Assembly: GCF_905220365.1 (NCBI RefSeq)
Contig: NC_061141.1
Coordinates: forward strand, 2,983,501 to 3,047,500
DNA length: 64,000 nucleotides
Reading direction: 5' to 3'
Source: Vanessa cardui
Taxonomy: Eukaryota > Arthropoda > Insecta > Lepidoptera > Nymphalidae
Shown: positions 13,101 through 28,100 of the stretch, in pieces
How the letters are laid out: every line of letters begins with the position of its first letter
Numbering within the stretch: the stretch's first letter is position 1
Translations under genes and position numbers: made by a program
The notes under the pieces: generated by a model
What the model was told of the DNA's origin: nothing
Databases searched by the model: none
The model's input: only the letters and a program-made list of their open reading frames with translations

Positions 13101-16100
13101 CACCTGATGGTAAGTGGGCACCATCACCCATAGACAATTGCGCTGTAAGAAATATTAACTATTCCTTACATCGTCGATGCACCACCGACCTTGGAAACTA
13201 AGATGCTATGTCCCTGGTGCCTGTAGTTACACTGGCTCACTTACCCTTCAAACCGGAACACAACAATACTGAGTACTGTTATTTGGCGGTAGAATAACTG
13301 ATGAGTGGGTGGTACCTACCCAGAGGGGCTTGCACAAAGCCCTACCACCAAGTTTGTTTGTGTTATATATTAGTTCTTTATTTCATAATGTAATAATAAT
13401 ACATATTCAGGATATCGAAAATTATTTTAGTAATTTTCATAGTTCACAATACTCATCAAATAAAATTAATATAATAATTAAATGAACAAAACCGCGAGTA
13501 ATACATCGTTAAGACCGCTCGCCGTATAGTAAGTCAATCAAGAAATTAGTCCGCAATCGCGTTGAACGCCCAAAGCGTTTTTCAGTCCAATTTTAGTGAA
13601 AGTGTGTTTAATGTTGTTACGAAGTAGCAATTTGATAATACAAACTTATGAGACTCACAATCGCACTCGAACAGTTTACACTAGACTACTTTTACTTTTC
13701 AAGTATTAATCGTATTAAATTAAGAAATTCATCGAATCCATTGTGTTTCGAGAAAGTTCTAGAATTATTTTGTTTTTTTTTTCTTCCCGTTTTATTTGAC
13801 TTTGAAATTGAGGCTTGGATATATTGTTCTTTTTTTAAAATGTGTCAATCGATAATTCCAATAAAATTTTGAATTTAGACTATTGGAGGATAAATGTTTT
13901 TTGATATATTTTTTTAGACTGGCAAGTATTCATAAATTGTTTTCAAGTATTAAATAAATAAATACCTAGTTTAATTCATAAGTTGGGAGTTTATACCAAT
14001 CAATTAATTCTCATTCAACCGTTAATTATTAAGTTGTTTGATAAATCATCGAATGAAAATAATTATGTCAAATATAATCTGTATTCTATGATGACTGATA
14101 TTTTCTTTCTCTGTCATTTAGTATATCGTGAATGATCTCTTTTGATCAATCGACCGTTGTCCGTTGATGAATCAATCATTTTCGACGGTCCCGTCACTTA
14201 TGACTGACGTTATTGGCTCACGATTATATAAGATGATGATCAATTGATAATTTATCACTTATACGAATTTGTATAGGTCTTAATAGACACTTAAAAATTG
14301 AAAACGCGACGAAAAAAATTGTGCTCGTTACAAATAACGCACACTAGTACTACACAACTTAGATGTAGCATCGACAAAATTCGTAAAACCGATCACATCC
14401 GAATTAAGTACGCTATCCCAAATAATCAATATTTATATCTCATGCGAATATGATCTTTGCCCAAACGTAATAACTTGTAATATCATGCGACTTAATATAT
14501 TCGTCAATTTGACACGTCGATTTACATGCACTTGCTTTCTCGGGTTGAACTGACGCGCGAATCTATAGCGACGAATAGCGTCGAATGGCGCGATAGGGAG
14601 ATATTTCTATTGGTTGTGTAAATCGGCAGTAATCGGTTTTATTTTCATTCCATTGCATTTTCCGATGCTACATCTAATGTGTGTCGTACTATAAAGTAGT
14701 ATGACGTTTGGCGAGTGTCAAACGTAGCTGTCACGCACACCAAAATAATAAAGTTGCATTCGTACATGACAGCGGCGAAATAATCGTTGCCTTTTTGGGA
14801 CATTTAAAAAAAAGGTTTACTTATTTGATTTTGTTAATGTATGGCAACAGAGTCGAGATGGTCCAGTGGTTAGAACGCGTGCATCTTAACCGATGATTGC
14901 GGGTTCAAACCCAGGCAAGCACCGCTGTTTCATGTGCTCAATTTGTCTTTATTTCATTATTTGTCTTTTGTTTTTATTCATCTCGTGCTCTGCGGTGAAG
15001 GAAAACATCGTGATGAAACCTGCATGTGACAAATTTCATAGAAATTCTGCCACATGTGTATTCCACCAACCCGCATCGGAACAGCGTGGTGGAATATGTT
15101 CCAAACCTTCTCCTCAAAGGGAGAGGAGGCATTTAGCCCAGCAGTGGGATTTACAGGCTGTTGTTGTTGTTGTTCTTGTAGGGCAACATCTCATTAAATA
15201 TATGAATAATCTAAAATAAAAGTAAAATTACGAATAATGAGTACCTATAGTAAATTGCCTAATTAACGAGTAAAATTTTTTTGTCATCTTTATGCACTTA
15301 CTAGCCGTTATTGGTAACTTTCTGATTCATAAGTAGCATAACAATGAACTAAATAAGGATTAGTAGACACTTCTATATACATATCTTTAAGTAAATGGAA
15401 CAATAATTGGACATTAATCAAGTTAATTGACAAAGCACAAACGATTCTTCACGGTTAATTTGAATATAATTTATCTCGTGTTTAGTTAAAAGAAAATATC
15501 GTGAGGAACTATGTGTGTCGGATGAAATGGTGCCACGTGTGTATTCCCGCATTGCAACAGTGTGGTGGCACGAAGAGCAATTATTCCACAATCTGTAACT
15601 TGCATATCTAATATACATCGCATAAATCATATATTCTGTACGCGTTTATCTTGCGAACATATAAATTGATTCGCAATATCGTGATAACTAATGCATAATA
15701 TTAAATAGTTAATTACGTAATTATCTTTGCTTAAGAGACGAGATGGTCCAGTGGTTAGAACCAGTGCATGGAAATCGAAGATTGTGGGTTCGAACCGAAA
15801 GGGCACCGCTGAATATTCATGTGCTTAATTTGTGTTTATGATTCATCGTGAGAAAACCTGCATGTGTAATTCGATAGAAATTCTGCCACACGTGTATTCC
15901 ACCAACTCGCATTGGAACAGCGTCGTGGAATATTTTCCAAACCTCCTATAAAGAAGAGGAGGCTTTAGCCCAGCAGTGGGAAATTTAAAAGACTGTTGTT
16001 ATTGTTGTTGTATTTATCTTTAACGCTTTTTTGTAATTAATTAACAATGAATCTTGAACCTTGAACTTAACAGTTTCGAAGGTGAAGAAACTTTGCCGAT

Positions 16101-19100
16101 GGTACACGATTCACTTTGTTTTGTCAACACATTAGCGCTAATAGGTAAACGACCATCGAAGTATTTGTCATTTGTCACTCGATATGTTTATTTATATCCG
16201 CTCTTTCTAACTTACTATATGTAACGGTATTGACGTAATTTTTTTTATGGTATAGGTTGGCGGACGAGCATATTGCACCTGATGGTAAGTGGTCGCCCAT
16301 AGACAATGACGCTGGAAGAAATATTAACTATTCCTTACATCGTCAATGTGCCACCAACCTTGGGAACTAAGATGTTATGTCCATTGTGCCTGTAGTTACA
16401 CTGGCTCACTCACCCTTCAGACCGGAACACAACAATACTGAGTACTGTTATTTGGCGGTAGAATAACTGATGAGTGGGTGGTACCTACCCAGACGGGCTT
16501 GTACAAAGCCCTACCACCAACTATATGTGTATTTTTTTATATAGTATATAAAATCGAATGAACATATGTCTGTTTGAAATGAATATATTTCGATATCAAC
16601 TACATAACATAAAAAGTTATTAATTTCGGGATCTCGTGAACAAGACATTCGTAGATAATGTCGAAATATCGAGCTCCGCCGAACAAAAATAAAAACATGG
16701 TAAATATCCCGAAATTAATAACTTTAATAATAAAAATAACCGTGTTAATTTAAAATCTTGACTATATAGTTGATGATTGATTGATGATCGGTTACCATGA
16801 AAGTTATTAAATAATATATACCAATATAGATGCGAAAGCATGTATGTCTGTGTTTCTTTCACGGCCAAGCCATTCAGACGAATTTGATTAGATTTGGTAT
16901 GAAGCAAGTTTGAACTGCAAGGTTGAACAATTACCATAAGTTACTTTTTTAAATCAAATCGAATGTATTTTATTCAAGTAAACTTAAAAGTAAAGTGTTT
17001 TTATCGTACACAAAAAAAAAAACGAATATCAGATGTTTTTAACAATAAGTTTTCAATAAAATCTACGTTTGTTATATAGTTACTCGTTAAAGCATATGTA
17101 CTTTTATTTACTGTTGTCGCTTAAAAGTTAGAGAGATAGTTTGAAAAAACAGAAAATTTACCTAAACTGTCGAAGCATTTCGATAAGTTGGTGCTTCAAT
17201 AAATTGTTTGATTATGTAAAAGAAAAGACTAAAACCTCCTTTCTTTTTTAATAGTCAGATATTGCACCTTCGACCACCTTTATAGCAGACATGTTTAACA
17301 TTTTAAAAGTCGATCTGAAGTCTGAACTAGTTGTCATAATCATGAGTAATGCTGGCTGGAAAATCGTTTCAAGAAATTTTTAACAATAAAACAAAGGAAA
17401 TAAGCTATTTTTACTATCTATGATTAAACCGCAACTTTGTTAGGATGCGATTGTAATTATAGACGGTGATTATGATTGTTTTCGTTCTGTAAATATGCGA
17501 CCTGGAGTTTAATCAATATTAAAGTGAAATTTTGCAATCAAAATTGACAACTTAAATTATATCTATTTTTTTTTTTAATTTCCCCTATAGAATGTATTGT
17601 AACAAGAACAATTCATTCAACAACAATCCATTAATTATAAAAATAAAATTATGAATTAAACTGTAAAATAATATATGTGTAAAATGAATCCTTTAGTTTT
17701 CATAATACTTTCGCTTTATTTACGAAATTTGGATACGGATTTTGGTTATTTTTCTTCTTAATTTAACCTTTTATATGTTTAATATATATATAATCAGGAA
17801 ACTGAAAATAAATTACTGATATTAATATTGCTTCTAGCAATATAAAGCCTATTCTGAACCAAACGTCATAATTATTTTAATAAACGTAATCTTATTTTTA
17901 TTATAATTATCATAAACATACATTAGCGACTGGCACGAAATACGTCTTCCAACCGGTTTCCGCGTGACATAAAAATTACATTCGCTTACATAAATTTTAT
18001 GGCTTCCTAGATATTACTGTGATTTATGTAAGAGAATGGATACGAAAATTGTTGTGTATAAATCAGCTTTGGAACTGTTTCATTGATGTTGATTAATAAT
18101 TTGGAACACCCGTTATTAAAATTTATTAATGCTAGTTTTTCATATTTTTTAGAATTAGTTGAACTAAACTATGTTATTACTAGTAGTTTTGCCCGTGGCT
18201 TCTCTCGTGTTTTAGGGTGTTGGTTGTCATGTGTTAGGCAAGAAAGTAGCCTGTCTCCTTTCTTGTGGATCAAGTTTGTTTCATACCAAAATTTCATCAA
18301 ATTTTTGTTGTTGTTTGCGGTCTTGTCGTTGAAAGAGCGACTGACATACAGACAGTTACTTTCACATCTATAAATAAATAAATAAAAATAAATATGGGAC
18401 AACATCACATACATTACTTTGATCCCAATGTAAGTAGCTGAAGCACTTGTGTTATGGAAATCAGAAGTAACGACGGTACCACAAACACCCAGACCCAAGA
18501 CAACATAGAAATCTAATGAATTTTCTACATCGACTCGGCCGGGAATCGAACCCGGGACCTCGGAGTGGCGTACCCATGAAAACACACCACGGAGGTCGTC
18601 GTTTATAATATTAATATAGATTTACTACTCAAAAATCAAAATCAAAATATACTTTACTCGAAAAGGCTTTAAAAATCACTTTTATTCATTTTACAAAATA
18701 TATTAAGTGAAACTAACAACGATTCGGAGTGTAGATTCTATCGAGAAGAACCAGAGAAAAACTCAGAACTCATTACTCATTTTCAACATATAACACTCTT
18801 TTATGTGTAAAATTGTAAGGGAAGGAAGGGGAAGATATCGATCTAGGAAGACATGGATCTTAAGGGTGTAAGAAATGAAGGAGGAATATGATAAAGATGA
18901 AAGTGAATAAGAGTGAATAAAAGTCGAGATGGCCCAGTGGTTCGAACACGTGCATCTTAACCGATGATCGCGGGTTCAAACCCAGGCAAGCACCGCTGAT
19001 TCATGTGCTTAATTTGTCTTTATAATTCATCTCGTGCTCAGCTGTGAAGGAAAACATCGTGAGGAAACCTGCATGTGACAAATTTTATAAAAATTCTGCC

Positions 19101-22100
19101 ACATGTGTATTCCACCAACCCGCATTGGAACAGCGTGGTGGAATATGTTCCAAACCTTCTCCTCGAAGGGAGAGGAGGCCTTTAGCCCAGCAGTGGGAAT
19201 TTACAGGCTGTTGTTGTTGTTGTTGTTGAAAGTGAATGATCAGACGACGAATAGAGGAGAATGATGGGGAAAAAAATACTACTACTCCCTCTAATATTTT
19301 AGGACACGGGCTGGAAGAAGTCGAATGCCTAACTTTAACGACAAATCCCAAGAACCTGTTATCATTTTCTTGGTGGTAGGGCTCCGTGTCTTGGTGGTAG
19401 GGCTCTGTGCAAACCCGTCTGGGTAGGTACCACCCACTCACCAGTTATTCTACCGCCAAATAACAGTACTCAGTATTGTTGTGTTCCGGTTTGAATGGTG
19501 AGTGAGCCAGTGTAACTACAGGCACAAGGGACATAACATCTTAGTTCCCAAGATTGGTGGCACATTGACGATGTAAGGAATAGTTAATATTTCTTACAGC
19601 GTCATTGTCTATGGGTGATGGTGACCACTTACCATCAAGTGGCCCATATGCTCGTCCGCCAACCTATACCAATAAAAAAAAAATATATCGTTGGCCAGAC
19701 CAATGAAGTATTATTGAGTTTTTCTGATAACAAATAGAAGCAACCAGAAATTTGGCAAGGTGCACACTCTTGTGCTTTGGAACAGTCATCGTTCCAGCCT
19801 GGGAGTTGTTGACACATTGTATGAGTGAGCGGGTAAATGTAGCTGTGTTCGAACACAAACTTGTGCATTATATATTATCCTGTGCGTGTAACATTATATG
19901 CAATTAAACATGTGACCTTGATTTATTGTATTCACTTTATTTAATTTATTCAAGAGTTAGTTTTAATTGGTCATTATGATATGTACACAATGTAGTCATT
20001 GATTTTCATACAGAATATATAAATTTAATTGCATATAAAATATATAAATAACATATATATTTTAAATGATCGATGTAAGAAGATTAAGTAGTGAGTGTCT
20101 TGTCGGTAGGTCTTTAATTTTTGCTAGAAGGTCATTTTATATCATTGTAAATTAATAGAGTCGAGATGGCCCAGTGGTTAGAACGCGTGCATCTTAACGG
20201 ATGATTGCGGGTTCAAATCTAGGCAAGTACCGCTGATTCATGTACTTAATTTGTCTTTATAATTCATCTCGTGCTCAGCGGTGAAGGAAAACATCGTGAG
20301 GAAACCTGCATGTGACAAATTTCATAGAAATTCTGCCACATGTGTATTCCACCAACCTACTTTGGAACAGCGTGGTGGAGGCCTAAAGGCCTGGGCCTGA
20401 GCTAAAGCCCAGCAGTGGGAATTTGTAGGCTGTTGTTGTTGTTGTAATGAAACCTTTTTAATTTTTTTTAAGTCAATTCATTAATTTTATATAACCGGCT
20501 AGTAACTTTTCGCCGTTCTCTCAAATTAATCCTTTATTAAATTTTTAACAATCAAGAATTTTCTTTAATTTTCACATCGCTCATCTTCAGCTGGAACTTT
20601 TCAAAATGAGACCATAACCATAAGATTTTACCACCTCAAAGACCATACTAGAAACATATCATATCACTATAATGTATGTTAGTCCATTTGAATGCGATGC
20701 AACACCACTTAGAATTATATTATGTTACAGATTTACTTATAAGGATCATTTCCAAGTCTTCTTATAATTAATTAAAATAAGAATGACAATGGTACCTCGT
20801 GGTACATTTCCATGAATACTGTCATCATTTTCTCTAGTAGCAACTGTATGCAAATCTTTAGCAAGTCTCCAACAATTACATAATATTGATTTAATGAAAT
20901 AAAGATCTTTTACGCAGCTCACAGAAAGAGTGAACTTGCAGTCGTCAAGTAAGGAAAATGTCCCTTACAAACTTATCTAACCTCTCTTTCTTCTTTTCAC
21001 TTCTTTTTTTCTCTTTGTTTCTGTCTCTTTCTATTGTTCTAAATAATGTTATTCGATCTATTTTTTTAATATTGATCTTCCTTCCAACCGCGTGTCCCCC
21101 GCTTTTATTTAACTTGAAATATAAATATTATATATCTTGTAACTCAATTTAGAAGTTAATATCTTTAACCGATTAAGATGAAATTTTGTATACACTTTTG
21201 GTTTGGATGACAAAACATGATGAGATGTCATTCTGAATCCAACATGGCGGCATACCCAAGATGGCGGACCAATTATTTTTACTGCACTTCTACAATATGG
21301 ATATCAAATAAAAGGACATACTAAGAATAACTCGAATATTTTTCGAGACGTATTTGTGACGTCACAATATACCAATATGGCGGACTACATTTTAATGCTT
21401 GCTTATAATATGGGTTATCAAGTAAAATGGATTACTGAGAATATAAATGCGAGTTCAAAGTTACGTTTAACAATTAATTTTCAAACATAACATGGCATAT
21501 TTATAAAATAAGTGCATAAATAGAGAATTATATATAATTGTCTTTTACGAAGTGTTTTCTTACACGTGTTGATTTGAAATTCTCTGCGCGTCGTTTTATC
21601 CGGTATTCAAGTCAGCTTTTAAAACGATAAGATAATTTTAATTCTATTGTGAACGTTCTTGTATTTTTAATTCCTTTTATTGTTCGTTTTTTTTTTTATT
21701 TATTTATTTAAAGAAGGCAATGGTCCACCTAGAGGTCGCCCTAAAATGTTGATATATTAAAATATTTTTGCAAAGACGTGATAAGTTAAAGATTATGTTT
21801 TAAATGTAAATGTGGAAAACTATCGGAACAAAAACATCTTCGTTCCGCATTATGGGTTCGAATTCTTTATTTATTTATTTCGAATTAGCTGAAGATCTGG
21901 CTGGCTTTTCTTAGGAGAACTCGGTTTCTGAATCGCACTAACGTTTGGTTCACCTAACTATATATAGGTTCTCGTCTTTTTAAATATTGAATATATATCT
22001 ATCCCGCCCAGTGAAGAAAGGTTATTAGGACTAACAGCAATTCTCATTTAAACGAAAATATAATTTGAATTTTTAGAGCGTGGTTTTTATAGCAGTTATT

Positions 22101-25100
22101 ATGCGATATAACTTAGTAAGTAATAGTAAAAGGTTTCAACCGGAACTACCGACTACGGATGTTGTCTGTATATCGTGAGTGTACAAGAGTATGAAGCTGG
22201 TGTCTATTAAAGAATGAAACATTAATTTTATTTTATTAATATATCTGAAAAGAAAATATAAATTATTAGTCGTTTGTATTGTTTATAAGTAACCTGCTTT
22301 CCATCTAATCGAGCGTGTTGGTTCCGAATCTAGAGGTTTCCGAGCCCTCGTTAGATACGCCGAAGGCAAATTGCGTTTTGTGGGGAAACTTTCTTCGTGT
22401 TGGCTGGATTGTTATTGTTGCAAAATAAATGCGAATGATGAGACGGAACTGGCCTATTTAGCGGTAGCTGTGCTGTGCGTTCGTGTAATGATTCTTTGTG
22501 TATTCGAAAATAGAAACTTTTTTTTGTTTATGCTTCATGGAGTTTGTTAAAAATGATTGCGTTGGTTATCATTTAAGTGACATTTCTTATTGTTTTTTTT
22601 TTTTATATACGTAAATAGAAATCGGCTGTGTGTGTGTAGGTAATTGTACTCTTTAATGGTTGCAAAGATTTCGATTATTTTTTTTGTGTCTATTTGAGTG
22701 AGTTTCGAATGGTGAGAGTACTATCGGGAAATAAATAAAACTCTTAATAACTTCTAAATCGGGATGAGCAGTTTTATGACAATGTTTCATTTTTATTGTT
22801 ACCCCATTACAATTAAACATTGTAAATTGTTGCGGGCAGTATACACAATATTTTTTTTTTCTGGAACGTGCGAATGTTTTTTTGTTTCTTTTTTTAAAAA
22901 TCTCATCTTAATAAAACAGTGTTGTTCAAACAGATACAAAATAAAAAGTACATTTCATACATGTTTTTGGGTTATTTAACTCCAAAGTCTTTGTTTTTTA
23001 ATTGTTACTATGTTCAAAAGCACTCTATTTTTTTTTCAATTTTCAAGATTGTTTATAAATAATACCTCCTACACGTGTTACATTAGATAGATATGCAGAT
23101 AGATAAGATAAAGTACATAAAATGAGACCTACATTGCAGGCGACCCTGACAGTTCACTAAATCCGTAACACATTTTAATTTTAATACAGCCGAGATGGCT
23201 ATCGCCGTGGGAACGTAACGTAGGCGTAGGCGTTGCGATATTACATACACCTTCAAACGTTTCAATAGCTTGTATCAAAGAGGGCGTATATTTAATCTGT
23301 GTAACATTTATAATCTGTTCTATTATTAAGTACGATTTGTTAATGAATGAAATGATCATTTAGAATTAGCATGTTGATCTTGTGATTAACTTGTTGTTTG
23401 TCACTTTTGAAATTTGAGTTACCTTTTGATGAATGGAAATTGTATTGGTCAGGAAAGCTGCATCTGTTGTTTGAAATGCTGTCACATATAGGTGACTATC
23501 GAAGTATATGTCTCGAATATATCACTTTTATATACTAATATTATAAATGTGAAAGTAGCTCTGTATGTATGTCGCTTTTGACTACCAAACCTCTGAACCG
23601 AATTTGATGATATCTGGTATGAAGCAAACTTGACCTCCTGGGAAGGACATAGGCAACTGTTTTCCTAACAAATGATAACCAATGCCCTAAAATGCGAACG
23701 AAGCCGCGGACGGCAACTAGTACAAGAAATTTTAGATAGATAGTAAATCTACTCACTTACAATAGGAACAAAATTTTATATGTGATAAAAAAGCGTGGAG
23801 GCTAATACTTGTTGACTTCCAAGCAGGATATATTAATTTAAATAATTGTATTTAACTAACATGACTTTGTATTTTTTAAATGTTAAAAAAGAGTAACTAC
23901 TGAGTTTCTTGTCGGTTCTTCTCGGTATAATCTACTTTCCGAACCGGTGGTAGCTTTACTTCATTGTAAAATGACGATACAAAAGTGCTTGTAAAAGCCT
24001 ACTTGAATAAAGTTTATTTTGATTTGATTTGATTTATAAGGCGTGCCCCTCTACTGATGTCACGTAAAGAGACTTTCTTGCTTACGACTAAGTATAGATA
24101 AATACAGAAATAGCATACAAATCGTACATGCTGAGTTAATTTTATTAAAAAAAAAATAACATGCATTTGCCTTCGTCAGTGAATATATTGGCTTAATAGA
24201 TTTTTTGGTTACGAAAAAAACGTCTAAGTTATTAATACTAACTAAGTTTAGCGAAATTCTGCCAATCAGCCAACCCGCAATGGAGCAGCGTGGTGGAATA
24301 TGCTCCAAACCTTCTCCTCATAGTGTGAAGAGGCCTTAGCCCAGCAGTGGGAAATTGACAGGCTGTTAATATAAAATATATGTTATAGATTGCAATTCAA
24401 TGACCTTGATTCTATATAGACTGTTTTGTCTGTGACCGAGATCGTATCGACAGCGCCGGATATCACACGTATCATTCATTCATTGTATCGATACGTTCGG
24501 TATTCCGGTGCGAATTTAATTCACAGCTGTTTTAAGTTCAATGTCGAACCCGAAAATAGCGTGAGAAACGAATCCGTTCAGTAGAGCCGCGTAACGAAGG
24601 TCACGTCCGCGGGAAAAAGTGTAAAACATCTAAACTGTATCAGTGTTGCCATGAACAAGGAAAATTAAAAATAATATTGTAAAATTAAATTAAAGCAACA
24701 GCCTGTAAATTACCCACTGCTGGGCTAAGGCCTCCTCTTCCATTAAGGAGAGGGTTTGGAACATATTCCAATACGCTGTTCCAATGCGGGTTGGTGGAAT
24801 ACACATGTTGTACAATTTCGATGAAATTAGATACATGCATCTTTCCTCACGATGTTTTCCTTCACCGTCGAGCACGAGATGAATTATAAACACAAATTAA
24901 GCACATGTATATAGTGGTGCTTGCCTGGGTTTGAAAACGAAATCATCGGTTAAGATGCACGCGTTCTAACCACTGGGCCATCTCAGCTCTTAAAAATAAT
25001 ATTGTGATAATTTAAAATTGATATTTAAAAGTCATACATTTATTCATATCCATTTTACAGTACATTTTTTTAGGAGTGTTATTACAAGATGTGGTCGGAA

Positions 25101-28100
25101 TTTTTAAATAATTGTGTAATCATTTCATATTCGATTACAAAAAATAACGTAGAACACACTATATAACAAACCATAGGGATGCTTATTGTTAATAGCATTT
25201 ATTATCTGTCAACCTTAGGATGTCTGTATCGTTTGTTTTTTTTTTAATATTTATTAAGTTGCGCTCCAGTTACAGTGCGTCGATGACGTCAGTGATCTTT
25301 ACGCGTTAAGTATTTAACTCGTATCGAATACAAATTGTTAATAGAAATCGAGGTTAATATGCGGCGCGTTAAATAGAGATAAAATAATATTTCCAAATTA
25401 GCATCGACAATCAAATTGGCAACACTGCATTTGAGCCGCCGAGCGCCAAACGGTCGGACAGGTGAACTAGGTCAAGTGCATTCTCCCGCCATATTTCGAT
25501 TCGATAAAATTCAATATTGGAATGGAAAGCATTCGTTCAAAAATTTATATGAAATTATTTTTTTAATTGTGTCCCAAAGGTTTTTTGGCTTTCCAATTTT
25601 CAAAAGTTTGGAGAAGTCGTTGGATTCGTTTACATTCGACCATTCCGACATATATATCATCTTTAGCCCCGTTTACACTTATCGTATCGAACATTTACGC
25701 CCATTATTTAATCATTGTCGTCGACCATTCGACTGTATTATTATATATTCGATCTTATCTAAAGCAAACCTACTGTTAAATCGAATACAGTTCAATGGAA
25801 ATGTTATTATACATCAATAGACTCATTAATTATTATTGTGAAAGATCGTGTAAATTGAACAAAGTTACAACTCGATGTTAAACAAATATTTCTATGTGTA
25901 GTACGACACAATTTGATGTAGCATCGGCAAAATTCGTAAAACCGATCACATACGAATTAAGTGCACTATCCCAATTTATCAATATTTATATCTTATGTGA
26001 ATATGATCTTTACACAAACGTAATAACTTGTAATATCATATGACCTAATATATTCGTCATTTTGACGCGTCGATTTACATGCACATCCTTTCTCGGGTTG
26101 AACTGACGCGAGAATCTATAGCGACGAATAGCGTCGAATGGGTGCTATTTCAATTGGTTGTGTAAATCGGCAGTTATCGGTTTTATTGAATTTGCCGATG
26201 CTACATCTATGTTGTGTCGTACCATACTTTGTGAATACTATTCTACAATTTATTACATTTAGATAAATATGGATAATGTATGCAAATAGATGCTCGTTAT
26301 TTATGCCGAATTTGGCATCAAAGTGTTTAGATAGAGTCAATTGTTTTGATCTGTAGACAAGAGGTCTTGAGAAATCTGTGCACAAGACTTTTGGTCAGTC
26401 GTAATACGTAAAATTTAACCGATGTTTGCGTTACTGCCCTATAGTTACTCAATTCCGTTTATCAACACTTTAAACGCGGAGCGAGGTCTAATACGCCCCG
26501 TATGTACCCTTGCGGTGCGATTAAGAAAAATATGATTTCTCCGTCCTGTGGAGATATCATCTATTTGGTATATCGCAGGAAAGTGATAAATATATGTATT
26601 TATATGACGCCTATTGAAAACAGAATGCTATGGTGCACCTAAGGTCTTACGGGGTCTCTTTGACCACGTACCGCACTGCAATAATAAAATTCGATCACAT
26701 CATATCGAGTTTTAGTTTCTTAAACGTTACTGGGTCTAATAAGCGCCGTACCGGTATTATGATAGTTTTCATACGAAGTCTTAAAAAACACGTACTGCAG
26801 TGTTGGAGCAAAATTAAACTACATATTATGCAAGCGTCAACGTGTTAATCCAAAATACATAAAATTTATGACAGAAATTTCAAATATTCTTTAGTATCTT
26901 TCATGGTCGATAATTCATTTATTTCTTTATTGATCTCCAGGAGGATTTTATCGTAAATCTTTCATTCAATCTGAACTAAATATAAGTAATGAAACTAATT
27001 CTGATCACTCGCTATTTTTTAATGAACGAAACTTTCTCAAATCGATGACCAATACAGATTAAACGCATTAAATGTAAACAAAGAGCTCATTCATTTACGT
27101 TCCATTCACTATTTAGATGAATGGTGAAACTGTTGCGTAATAGTCTTTATAATATTTGAAAATGGAACAGCATAATATTTGAATGGCGGCCTCATAAATT
27201 TTTGTAATCGAATAATTTTCTGCTCAGAAATTAGAGCCATAAAAGCAGGGCCGTATTTAGGGGAGGGCAACCGGGGCAACTGCCCTGGGGCCTCCACATG
27301 ACGGGGCCACGTCAGTTTTCAGCGAGTTAACATTTACCGAGATATAGTCAAATTATAACAATATTACTACTAAGTATTTTAAAAGTTACCGATACAAGTA
27401 AATAAATCATAGCTTACTGATTGAAATTAAAAAAAAAAAAACTAATTAATTCATAATCATATAATTATTAAGGTTTTCACGCTTCTGTTGGTCTAGGGCC
27501 TCCATTACTTTGTGGCCCTGGGTCCTCCAGACCTTTAAATCCGACTCTGCATAAAAGTCTATATAAAAGATTATCTAATCAACGCAGGATATTATAGTGC
27601 AAAAGTTTGCGCAAACGTAATAGTGAATTCTCTATTCCCGAAAGTGTAACATAAGCAAAATTTTAACTTGGCACTTGATATTACCTACCAGCAATTAGCA
27701 ATTATATTTTATCTAATTATGATTATTGTATTGTTTTAGGTTATAGGTTTTCAATTCGTCTGCTACTAATGTATCTTCAAAATTAAATTGAGCCTGTAAT
27801 TTTGAACGAAGCGATCATTCTCTATCGTATCTTCTCCATTGCAAATGACTTTGCCGAAATATCTATGCCTTCTTGGCACGAAAAAGAAAAAGAATTTGAC
27901 CTGAAATTTAACACAGTAAAACTTTCTTGATATAAATAAAACTTCTTGACTCAATCTTTTGAACTATTGAGTTCGAATGATAAAATATAATAGCATAACG
28001 ATTGAATGATGAGTAAAAAACTCGATTCCCGCGCCCGTCGCGCCGTATATCTTTTCTTTCTCGTTTCTTACAACCTCATTATATCACAATCGTGTGTTGA

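Noticed and set aside
25416..25820. A 134-codon open frame as a nested gene in intron 2
   Set aside because: Begins with TTG, has no upstream ATG or splice site that fits, no signal peptide or domain, and phenylalanine/isoleucine-rich composition typical of AT-rich noise.
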